NCBI GenBank assembly: GCA_938038825.1
Contig: CALHST010000401.1
Span: 1 to 15,310 of the forward strand
Direction: 5' to 3'
DNA length: 15,310 nt
Origin: an uncultured Paracoccaceae bacterium
Lineage (GTDB): Bacteria > Pseudomonadota > Alphaproteobacteria > Rhodobacterales > Rhodobacteraceae
The notes beneath the pieces were generated by a model. That model saw only the letters and a list, made by a program, of their open reading frames with translations. It was not told the DNA's origin and did not search any database. Position numbers and translations under genes: made by a program. Positions 7,309-13,648 of the stretch are shown in pieces. How positions within the stretch are numbered: the stretch's first letter is position 1; every line of letters starts with the position of its first letter.

Positions 7309-7722
7309 ATGATCGTCACATCCATTCGCGAAGTATTGAACAATCGCCCTGTTTTTTTTGTGCCACCTGACGCCACGCTAGAGCAGGCCTTTGATGTTAT
7401 GGCAGTATATCGCATGGGCGCTGTGATGGTTTTGGACCACGGCGACCTTAAGGGTATTCTCACCGAAAAAGACGTCATTCGGCATGTGTCGCAACAGGGC
7501 GGGTTCCAAGTGACAACCGTTGCCAGTGTTATGACCCGCAACGTGGCCTGCATCGAGACGCGCGACAGTCTTATTCATGCGCTGCGCGTGATGAAACAAG
7601 GCGGATTTCGCCACGTGCCAGTTCTGGATCTGAGTCAGAAAGTGATTGGAATGGTGTCAGAACAAGACATCGCGGATGCATGTTCTGCGGGGCTTGACCG
7701 AAACGGTTCGATTGCCGCTTAA
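7309..7722 (+). CDS. Stand-alone two-CBS-domain protein
   Basis: From the ATG at 7309 the protein has 137 residues and consists almost only of two CBS motifs, about residues 6-60 (ending GDLKGILTEKDVIRHV) and 72-125 (VMTRNVACIETRDSLIHAL to GMVSEQDIADAC). CBS pairs (Bateman modules) bind adenine nucleotides such as AMP, ATP or S-adenosyl compounds and act as energy or ligand sensors, usually on a partner protein. There is no attached enzyme, kinase or channel domain, so the target is unknown. The open frame extends upstream to 7147, but those 54 residues are low-complexity basic sequence without family similarity, while 7309 has a ribosome binding site and starts right before the first CBS strand. 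It diverges from the reductase operon and converges on the ABC transporter operon. Confidence 0.9.
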   Translation: MIVTSIREVLNNRPVFFVPPDATLEQAFDVMAVYRMGAVMVLDHGDLKGILTEKDVIRHVSQQGGFQVTTVASVMTRNVACIETRDSLIHALRVMKQGGFRHVPVLDLSQKVIGMVSEQDIADACSAGLDRNGSIAA

Positions 7723-7732
7723 AGGTAAAAGC

Positions 7733-7754
7733 AGGGTGAGCTGAAGCTCACCCT
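7733..7754 (-). terminator. Strong hairpin ending the xdh/ABC operon
   Basis: AGGGTGAGCT (7733-7742) and AGCTCACCCT (7745-7754) are perfect complements, forming a 9-bp stem with a TGAA/TTCA tetraloop. Read on the minus strand, the hairpin lies 19 bases after the binding-protein stop and is followed by GCTTTTACCTTT, a modest U-rich tail. It sits between convergent genes and may also stop plus-strand transcription from the CBS gene, although no T-run follows in that direction. Confidence 0.7.
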
Positions 7755-7758
7755 ACTG

Positions 7759-7770
7759 GGCAGAACTGCC
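7759..7770 (+). terminator. Small hairpin with T-rich tail after the CBS gene
   Basis: GGCAG-AA-CTGCC is a 5-base inverted repeat followed on the plus strand by GTTTATT, which runs into the 3' end of the binding-protein gene. The stem is short and the loop tight, so it is at best an auxiliary terminator for the CBS transcript behind the stronger hairpin at 7733-7754. Confidence 0.25.
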
Positions 7771-7772
7771 GT

Positions 7773-8846
7773 TTATTGTGGGATGTCGCCGGTGATGCCT
7801 TCGACATAGAAGTTCATACCCGCCAACGTGCCATCATCCGCTGTTTCGCCGTCTGCCAACCAGTCAGAGCCGTCTTGCTTTTTGATGGGGCCGGTGAAGG
7901 GGTGATAGGCGCCGGTGCGCATGGCTTCGACCATTGCCAAAGCTTCGGCTTTGATGTCAGCAGGAACTGCGTCTGTGATCTCACCGATTTCAACCATGCC
8001 GGTTGGGATCCCGTCCCATGTATCAACGCTGCTCCATGAGCCATCAATGACCGCTTGGGTGCGTGCGATGTAGTAAGGTGCCCAATTGTCGATGATCGAA
8101 GACACGCGTGGGAACGGTCCATACTCTGCCATGTCAGACGCTTGACCAAAGGTCATCACGTCACCGGCTTCTTGCGCGGCGGCTTGTGGTGCTGTGGAGT
8201 CGGTGTGTTGCAGAACAACGTCCGCGCCTTGGTCGATCAACGCTTTGGCAGCGTCGGCTTCTTTGGCAGGATCAAACCACGTGTACACCCAGATGATTTT
8301 GAATTCGACGTCAGGGTTCACTTTCTTGGCGTGCAGATAGGCCGAGTTAATGCCCCGGATCACTTCTGGGATCGGGAACGACCCGATGTAACCAACAGTG
8401 TTTGTCTTGGTCATCTTGCCCGCAATATGGCCCTGAACCGCGCGGCCTTCGTAGAAACGGGCCGAATAAGTGGACACGTTGTCGGCGCGTTTATAACCCG
8501 TCGCGTGCTCGAACTTCACGTTTGGGAATTTCTTGGCCACGTTGATCGTTGGGTCCATATAGCCGAAGGATGTTGTGAAAATCAGGTCAGCACCTTCCAG
8601 TGCCATCTGTGTCATCACACGTTCGGAATCGGGGCCCTCGGCAACGTTTTCAACGAAGACGGTTTCAACCGCGTCGCCGAAATGCTCTTCGACGGCCAAA
8701 CGGCCTTCGTTGTGTTCAAATGTCCAGCCGCCGTCGCCGACAGGGCCAACATAGACAAAGCCGACTTTGGTTTTGTCTTGGGCAACGGCAGCACCTGCCA
8801 GCCCAAGTGCCACGGCAGCCGTGGCAAGAAGTTTTGTGAAGTTCAT
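7773..8846 (-). CDS. BMP-family ABC transporter substrate-binding protein (purine/nucleoside type)
   Basis: This 357-residue protein has a Sec signal peptide with cleavage expected after AVA at residues 20-22, and then a periplasmic BMP (PnrA/TmpC-like) fold. Recognisable parts are VGFVYVGPVGDGGWTFEHNEG (about 28-48), FTTSFGYMDPT, FEHATGYKRADNVSTYSARFYEGR and GYIGSFPIPEVIRGINS. Characterised family members capture nucleosides or purine-related compounds for an ABC importer. There is no lipobox, as expected for a soluble Gram-negative binding protein. It lies 28 bases after the second permease gene, with GGGGGA about 9 bases before its ATG, and is the last gene before a terminator. Linkage to xdhB/xdhC suggests the ligand is a purine base or nucleoside, or a related oxidation substrate; the exact ligand is inference. 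Confidence 0.92.
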   Translation of the reverse strand: MNFTKLLATAAVALGLAGAAVAQDKTKVGFVYVGPVGDGGWTFEHNEGRLAVEEHFGDAVETVFVENVAEGPDSERVMTQMALEGADLIFTTSFGYMDPTINVAKKFPNVKFEHATGYKRADNVSTYSARFYEGRAVQGHIAGKMTKTNTVGYIGSFPIPEVIRGINSAYLHAKKVNPDVEFKIIWVYTWFDPAKEADAAKALIDQGADVVLQHTDSTAPQAAAQEAGDVMTFGQASDMAEYGPFPRVSSIIDNWAPYYIARTQAVIDGSWSSVDTWDGIPTGMVEIGEITDAVPADIKAEALAMVEAMRTGAYHPFTGPIKKQDGSDWLADGETADDGTLAGMNFYVEGITGDIPQ

Positions 8847-8874
8847 GAGTGGTATTCCCCCGGTTTAGTTGCCC

Positions 8875-9795
8875 CTATTGCGAGGCGTGGAACGTGCGAC
8901 CAAGCGAGGCGGGCGCCCCGGACTTATCCGCAGATAAAATAACTAAGACCACAATCGTGATCACGTAAGGCGACATTGCCAGATACTCGACAGGAATCGC
9001 AACGCCAGCCCCCTGAAGGCGTAGCTGTAATTGATCCAAACCGCCAAACAAATAGGCACCCATCAGCACACGACCGGGTTTCCAGGATGCAAAAACAACC
9101 AATGCGAGCGCAATCCAGCCAATTCCGGCGGTCATGCCTTCGGTCCATTGTGGCACCCGCACCAAGGAAAGATAGGCACCGCCGACACCGGCGCAGGCTC
9201 CACCAAACAGAATGGCAAGGGTTCGGATTCGCACGACCTTATAGCCAAGCGCGTGCGCAGCATCGTGGTTTTCCCCGACCGAGCGCAGGACCAAACCCGC
9301 GCGTGTGAATTTTAGAAACGCCCAGACACTGACGACCAGCGCCAATCCCAAATAGAGGATGAGGTCATGACTAAACAGGATAGGGCCCAGAACGGGTATG
9401 TCGGCCAAGGCTTCGGGAAACAGGTCCGGAGTGCGTTCCGGCTTGAGGCCCACATAGCTTTGCCCAATCAGGGCAGAAATCCCAAGGCCAAATAGCGTGA
9501 GCGCAAGCCCCGAGGCCACTTGGTTCGCGAGCGTGATTTGCGTCAGGAACGCAAACAAAAGTGACAACGCCGCCCCACCCGCAGCCCCGGCCAGAAAACC
9601 AAGATAGGGTTGGCCCGTTTCGATCGTCACCACAAACCCGCAGACCGCGCCGGTGATCATCATGCCCTCGACCCCAAGGTTCAACACACCTGCTTTCTCG
9701 ACGATCAGCTCGCCAATTGCGGCGAACAGGATCGGTGTGGCGGCGACCATCAGCGTGGCCATGAGGAGGGTGAGGGAGATCGAGGACAGATCCAT
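8875..9795 (-). CDS. ABC transporter permease (nucleoside/purine family, second permease)
   Basis: This 306-residue, highly hydrophobic inner-membrane protein has about eight to nine membrane segments. It belongs to the BPD_transp_2 branch used with BMP-type binding proteins (NupQ/YufQ-like). The diagnostic early motif EKAGVLNLGVEGMMITG is at residues 33-49, preceded by one membrane helix, and VLRSVGENHDAAHALGYKV in the middle is the cytoplasmic loop that contacts the ATPase. The ATG at 9795 follows AGGAG about 12 bases upstream, inside the end of the preceding gene. It would form the channel as a heterodimer with the permease encoded at 10191-11273. Between the two permease genes sits a small exported protein, an unusual interruption of a normally adjacent pair. 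Confidence 0.93.
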   Translation of the reverse strand: MDLSSISLTLLMATLMVAATPILFAAIGELIVEKAGVLNLGVEGMMITGAVCGFVVTIETGQPYLGFLAGAAGGAALSLLFAFLTQITLANQVASGLALTLFGLGISALIGQSYVGLKPERTPDLFPEALADIPVLGPILFSHDLILYLGLALVVSVWAFLKFTRAGLVLRSVGENHDAAHALGYKVVRIRTLAILFGGACAGVGGAYLSLVRVPQWTEGMTAGIGWIALALVVFASWKPGRVLMGAYLFGGLDQLQLRLQGAGVAIPVEYLAMSPYVITIVVLVILSADKSGAPASLGRTFHASQ

Positions 9796-9798
9796 GAG

Positions 9799-10194
9799 TT
9801 AGTCTTTCTCCTCGGGCAGACACCGAACAGTTTCACTGTAATCGGTCGCTTCGATCAGCCTCAAAAGTAAAACGTCATCTTGCAAAAGCAGTGACCTGGC
9901 ACGAAGTTCTACGTTTGATGAGGTGGTATCGTTGAAAACCTTTGGTCCAATCATTGCAATTTGGTCTTCGACCTTGATCCAATTGCCCTGCCAATCAAAC
10001 CTTTCGGATGCTCTTGCGCTTTGTTGCATACCCTTGGCATGAAAATGTTCGCCGTCGCCAAAGGCCAATTCGAACTGAAGCGGCAGAGCAATATGTCCAT
10101 CCAACAAAGCGAGCGGGCCTGTACAGTGCCACGAAGTCGCCATCGCATATGCGGGTGAGACGCAGAAGCAGGCGACGATGAGCGGCCGGATCAT
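9799..10194 (-). CDS. Uncharacterised exported protein inserted between the two permease genes
   Basis: I do not recognise this 131-residue protein. It begins MIRPLIVACFCVSPAYAM, a short Sec-type signal peptide with likely cleavage after AYA at residue 17. The mature part (about 114 residues) carries only two cysteines, Cys24 near the start (SWHC) and Cys125 near the end (VRC), which could form a disulphide joining the two ends. It alternates hydrophobic and polar residues, suggesting a beta-rich fold, and has no membrane helix. It looks real rather than a chance frame: it has GGAGAG 5 bases before its ATG, its start overlaps the upstream permease stop by 4 bases (ATGA), and its stop lies 3 bases before the next permease gene. 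By position it could be a periplasmic accessory of the transporter or of purine metabolism; that is inference. Confidence 0.75.
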   Translation of the reverse strand: MIRPLIVACFCVSPAYAMATSWHCTGPLALLDGHIALPLQFELAFGDGEHFHAKGMQQSARASERFDWQGNWIKVEDQIAMIGPKVFNDTTSSNVELRARSLLLQDDVLLLRLIEATDYSETVRCLPEEKD

Positions 10195-11273
10195 GCAGTC
10201 TCTCCAGCGCCAATTTGCAGACGATAATTCGTAAACAGATCAATCGCGAGCAAGAAGAAGAGCAGCATGCCTTGGAACACCTGGATCGCAGCGGCGGGCA
10301 GGCCGAGGTTGGATTGGGCGATGTCTCCGCCGATATACGTCAGGGCCATGAGCGCGCCGGCGAAGAGGATCCCGATGGGGTTCAAGCGCCCCAAAAATGC
10401 GACGATGATTGCGGTGAATCCATAGCCGACGTTAAAGTCGATGGTGACCTGGCCTGCGGGGCCTGCGACCTCGAACAAACCGGCAAGACCGGCGAGCGCG
10501 CCCGAGGTGCCAAGGCAGAACAGGATCAGACCTTTGGGGTTCACGCCCGAAAAGGCCGCTGCACGGGGGGCCTCGCCCGTGACGCGGATGGCAAAGCCAA
10601 GCCGGTGGCGCGAGAGCAGGACATAGGCAAAGATCACGGCTATCAACGCAAAGACGACGCCCCAATGCATACCGGAATTTTCGATGATATCCGCATTATG
10701 TGCCGAGGCGTATTGCTGCAAATTGCGCGATCCGGGGAAACCAAAACCTTCGGGATTTTTCATCGCACCCAAGGCCATCGAAGCAAGGATATGTTCCGCC
10801 ACATAAACCAGCATAAGAGACACAAGGATCTCGTTTGTTCCGAATTTGGTTTTCAGAACCGCCGGGATCATGGCCCATGCCCATCCGCCCAACGCGCCTG
10901 CAAGGATCATCGCAGGGAAAATCAGCACGCTTTCCAGCGGGTATAGCGCCAGCGCGACACCCGCACCTGCAAGCGCGCCGATGATATATTGCCCTTCGGC
11001 CCCGATATTCCAAATGCCCGCTTTGAAGCCAAGGGACAAACCGATGGCGATCAAAACGAGAGGCGCGCCTTTGATCAGCAATTGCGGGCGGTAGAAAAAG
11101 GAAAATTCGCCGAAAATGGGTTCCCAGAAAATCGTGAGAATGGCGTCGATCGGGTTTTTGCCCAAGGCTGCGAAAAGCAAGCCGCCAAAAAAGATTGTCG
11201 CGGCAACAGCCAATACCGGAGCGCCATACGACCACGCTTGTGAGGGTTGGGGACGTTTGACGAGACGGATCAT
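10191..11273 (-). CDS. ABC transporter permease (nucleoside/purine family, first permease)
   Basis: From the ATG at 11273 this is a 360-residue polytopic membrane protein of the BPD_transp_2 family (NupP/YufP-like). The signature GLSLGFKAGIWNIGAEGQYIIG is at residues 78-99, followed by long hydrophobic segments. RHRLGFAIRVTGEAPRAAAFSGV is the cytoplasmic coupling loop, and GYGFTAIIVAFLGRLNPIG is typical near the C-terminus. A TTG at 11288 would add five residues, but ATG 11273 is preferred, with GGA 10 bases upstream. The gene is separated from the ATPase gene by 117 bases of unusually structured sequence, the only sizeable gap in the operon. It would pair with the permease at 8875-9795 to form the membrane channel. 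Confidence 0.93.
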   Translation of the reverse strand: MIRLVKRPQPSQAWSYGAPVLAVAATIFFGGLLFAALGKNPIDAILTIFWEPIFGEFSFFYRPQLLIKGAPLVLIAIGLSLGFKAGIWNIGAEGQYIIGALAGAGVALALYPLESVLIFPAMILAGALGGWAWAMIPAVLKTKFGTNEILVSLMLVYVAEHILASMALGAMKNPEGFGFPGSRNLQQYASAHNADIIENSGMHWGVVFALIAVIFAYVLLSRHRLGFAIRVTGEAPRAAAFSGVNPKGLILFCLGTSGALAGLAGLFEVAGPAGQVTIDFNVGYGFTAIIVAFLGRLNPIGILFAGALMALTYIGGDIAQSNLGLPAAAIQVFQGMLLFFLLAIDLFTNYRLQIGAGETA

Positions 11274-11282
11274 GTGGGCTGT

Positions 11283-11326
11283 TTCCAAACGGAGCGGCTG
11301 CGCCGCACGCGATTCATTTTTTGGAA
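11283..11326 (-). promoter_or_regulatory. Nested stem-loop covering the permease ribosome binding site
   Basis: TTCCAAA (11283-11289) and TTTGGAA (11320-11326) are complementary, and the loop contains a second perfect stem GCGGC-TGC-GCCGC (11294-11306). In the minus-strand transcript the inner hairpin sits on the outer 7-bp stem. The GGA of the permease's presumed ribosome binding site lies inside the outer stem, so folding could lower its translation. The structure is inferred by eye only. Confidence 0.35.
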
Positions 11327-11371
11327 TGAGGGACGCTGTCCCTCACACTCCCTGAGGTATTTGGGACCAAA
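11327..11371 (-). repeat. Hairpin plus conserved-looking tail in the ATPase-permease gap
   Basis: TGAGGGAC-GCT-GTCCCTCA (11327-11345) is a perfect 8-bp hairpin. It is followed on the plus strand by CCTGAGG and TTTGG-GA-CCAAA (11360-11371). The CCTCA arm (11341-11345) can instead pair with TGAGG at 11353-11357, so two folds exclude each other. The tail GGTATTTGGGACCAAAAGA resembles short intergenic motifs I associate with Rhodobacterales genomes, but only one copy was noticed here. It could be a dispersed repeat, a processing site or an attenuator. Confidence 0.4.
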
Positions 11372-11390
11372 AGATATGGAAAGTAGAGCG

Positions 11391-12908
11391 TTACACATGG
11401 GCGACTTCCATTCCGTGTGCGCCACCGAGCATCAATCCGATATCTTCGATTGTGAGACCTGCGGCGTCTCGTGGTTTGGAAAGGCGGCCTTCGGAGAGGG
11501 CTGCAAAGCGGTGAGAAATTTCCATCAACTCGTCAAGGTCCTGGCTGATGACAATGACAGCGGCACCATTGGCCGCTAGGTCCAAAAGGGCTTGTCGGAT
11601 ATCCGCGGCGGCTGCGGCGTCAACACCCCATGTGGGCTGATTGACAACAAGAACATCCGGGTTTTGCAGCACTTCGCGTCCGACAACAAATTTCTGAAGA
11701 TTGCCGCCGGATAGGGAGCGGGCCGCATTGCTGGCGCTGGGCGTGCGCACGTCAAATTCTGAGATGATGTGGTCCGCGAAACGTTTGGCGGCGGACCAGT
11801 TCAGGAAACCATTGGTTTCCATGTTTTCACGCACGGACCCCGTGAGCATCGCGTTTTCCACGAGCGACATATCCGGGGCGGCGGCATGGCCCAGGCGTTC
11901 TTCGGGGGCGGCCAGCAGACCCAAGGCGCGGCGGATACGCGGTGGTTTGGCGCTGATATCGGTGCCGTTCAAAGAAATTGCACCGGGTTTCGTGGCCATC
12001 TCGCCAGACAGCGCGGCCAGGAGTTCATCTTGGCCATTGCCAGCAACACCGCCGATTCCCAGAACTTCGCCCTTGTGCACGTCCAATGAAATGTCGCGAA
12101 GGGGCATACCAAATGCCGAAGGCGCGGGGTGGGACAGCGCGTTGATCCGCAGCGCCACAGGCCCTGTTTCCATTGGTTTGGCTGTGGGGGTTGCGAGAGT
12201 GCCACCCACCATAAGTTCGGCCATGTCGCGCGCACTGGTTTGAGACGGATCACACGTCGCCACAACTTTCCCGCCGCGCAGAATAGTGGCGGTGTCACAC
12301 AGCGCGCGGATTTCTTCCAGTTTGTGTGAAATGTAAAGGATCGCAGTTCCTGAGGCTTTGAGCTTGCGCAAAGTTTCAAACAGGATGTCGACCTCTTGCG
12401 GGGTTAGGACCGACGTGGGTTCATCCATGATCAGCAATTTGGGATCTTGCAGCAGGCAGCGGATGATTTCGACCCTTTGGCGCTCTCCTGCAGAGAGATC
12501 CCCGATTTTTGCAGCGGGGTTCAAGGGCAGGCCATAGGTTTCAGAGACCTCGCGTATGCGCGCCGCCAGATCCCGCATGGCCGGTGGGTTTTCCATGCCA
12601 AGGGCAATGTTTTCGGCAACGGTCAGGGCGTCAAACAAAGAAAAGTGCTGAAACACCATGGCGACGCCTGCCGACCGGGCGGCGCGGGGCTCGGATGGTT
12701 CAAACGCGTGGCCATTCATCTGCATATGGCCGCTGTCTGGTTTGACCAGCCCATAGATCATTTTGACAAGCGTGGATTTACCGGCACCGTTCTCCCCCAA
12801 CAGGGCATGCACTTCAGAGGGTTGGATATCGAGCGAGATCGAGTCATTGGCGATCACACCGGGATAGGCCTTGGTCAGCCCTGCCAATTGGATGAGTGCT
12901 GTGCTCAT
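11391..12908 (-). CDS. ABC transporter ATP-binding protein, two fused nucleotide-binding domains
   Basis: From ATG 12908 this is a 505-residue cytosolic ATPase with two tandem domains, as in RbsA and NupO/YufO importers. Domain 1 (about 1-235) is complete: Walker A GENGAGKS (38-45), Q-loop Gln87, signature LSAGERQ (138-144), Walker B LLIMDE (158-163) and switch His195. Domain 2 (about 250-500) has a weakened Walker A (GGVAGNGQDE), signature LSGGNLQ (399-405) and VVNQPTWGVD in place of a DEPT Walker B, a degeneration normal for this subfamily. The frame is open to 13013, but the extra 35 residues overlap xdhC and lack similarity, while ATG 12908 has GGGGGA 7 bases upstream and overlaps the xdhC stop by 4 bases. 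It powers import through the two permeases downstream. Confidence 0.94.
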   Translation of the reverse strand: MSTALIQLAGLTKAYPGVIANDSISLDIQPSEVHALLGENGAGKSTLVKMIYGLVKPDSGHMQMNGHAFEPSEPRAARSAGVAMVFQHFSLFDALTVAENIALGMENPPAMRDLAARIREVSETYGLPLNPAAKIGDLSAGERQRVEIIRCLLQDPKLLIMDEPTSVLTPQEVDILFETLRKLKASGTAILYISHKLEEIRALCDTATILRGGKVVATCDPSQTSARDMAELMVGGTLATPTAKPMETGPVALRINALSHPAPSAFGMPLRDISLDVHKGEVLGIGGVAGNGQDELLAALSGEMATKPGAISLNGTDISAKPPRIRRALGLLAAPEERLGHAAAPDMSLVENAMLTGSVRENMETNGFLNWSAAKRFADHIISEFDVRTPSASNAARSLSGGNLQKFVVGREVLQNPDVLVVNQPTWGVDAAAAADIRQALLDLAANGAAVIVISQDLDELMEISHRFAALSEGRLSKPRDAAGLTIEDIGLMLGGAHGMEVAHV

Positions 12909-13648
12909 GCCTGTTTCCCCCGTTGTGCCGGGTGTTTCAATAGCTGTGCTGCGACCCCAAGTGCAATGGCTGTCGGGTGTTTTCCAAGGCTTGGGTCCCC
13001 TATCGGGCAACAAATTTGTGCGATTTCGCCTTCAGAGTGGCCCAGCCCCGCAAGGCGGGAACGAAAGCGCGCCCATTTTGTGGCGGATCCGATAAGACCG
13101 ACAAAGGTGAAGTGATGACGCAAGAGGGCGTCGCACAATTTCAGATCAATGTCGTGGCTGTAGGTTAGGATCAAGTGATGTGCTTGTTTGGGGGCATGTT
13201 TGACGGCCTGCGCCGGATTGGTTGCAACCAATTGCGCGACCGTATCCGGGACGGTTTGGGGAAAGCGGTTCTGTGCAGTATCGACCCATGTGATGTTGAA
13301 ATCGGGCAGTGGCGACATGGCACCAATAATGGCCCGGCCCACATGACCTGCTCCCCAGATCCAAAGGGGATGCCCTGCTGGCACTGTATTCTGAGTGCTT
13401 TGATCAAACCGCAGCCGTACGCTGCCGCCGCAACATTGACCTAGGTTCGGGCCCAAAGGAATGGTGTGTTCTGAGGGCGTTACCCCGTTTCGCAACATAT
13501 CACGCGCCATTTGTGTGGCCTGCCATTCCAAAGCACCGCCCCCGATGGTGCCTTCCTGGCGGTCGGGCCAAATCTGCATCTTGGTGCCAGCCTCGCGCGG
13601 GGCAGAGCCGCGCACATCTGTAATTGTAACGGTGACCGGCCCCGTCAT
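12905..13648 (-). CDS. xdhC: Xanthine dehydrogenase accessory protein XdhC
   Basis: This 247-residue protein carries the XdhC family landmarks: DVRGSAPREAGTKM (11-24), GTIGGGALEW (33-42), QCCGG (71-75), WIWGAGHVGRA (97-106, start of the Rossmann-like domain), LTYSHDIDLKLCDALL and GLIGSATKWARFRSRL. XdhC binds molybdenum cofactor, promotes its sulphuration and delivers it to XdhB; it is not part of the final enzyme. The ATG at 13648 overlaps the xdhB stop by 4 bases. Translation upstream of it in the same frame shows no other ATG or GTG nearby, so this start is likely. The N-terminus is short, with the first strand beginning almost at Met1, whereas many homologues have about 20 more residues. 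The stop overlaps the ABC ATPase start, tying enzyme maturation to transporter expression. Confidence 0.93.
   Translation of the reverse strand: MTGPVTVTITDVRGSAPREAGTKMQIWPDRQEGTIGGGALEWQATQMARDMLRNGVTPSEHTIPLGPNLGQCCGGSVRLRFDQSTQNTVPAGHPLWIWGAGHVGRAIIGAMSPLPDFNITWVDTAQNRFPQTVPDTVAQLVATNPAQAVKHAPKQAHHLILTYSHDIDLKLCDALLRHHFTFVGLIGSATKWARFRSRLAGLGHSEGEIAQICCPIGDPSLGKHPTAIALGVAAQLLKHPAQRGKQA

Noticed and set aside
8055..8942. Long plus-strand open frame (295 codons) opposite the BMP binding-protein gene
   Set aside because: It lies antisense to a clear signal-peptide-bearing BMP protein; its translation is rich in Arg, His, Cys and Trp with no family motif. It is a shadow frame caused by codon bias.
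10215..10946. Plus-strand open frame (243 codons) opposite the first permease gene
   Set aside because: It is the charged mirror translation of a hydrophobic membrane-protein gene, with no plausible family.
11391..12908. Degenerate second ATP-binding domain (NQPT instead of DEPT) as a sign of a broken gene
   Set aside because: Loss of consensus Walker motifs in the second half is normal for double-domain ATPases of the ribose/nucleoside importer class; the frame is intact and full length.
12909..13013. N-terminal extension of the ABC ATPase to 13013
   Set aside because: The extra 35 residues overlap xdhC, lack similarity to the family, and the ATG at 12908 has a GGGGGA ribosome binding site at ideal spacing.
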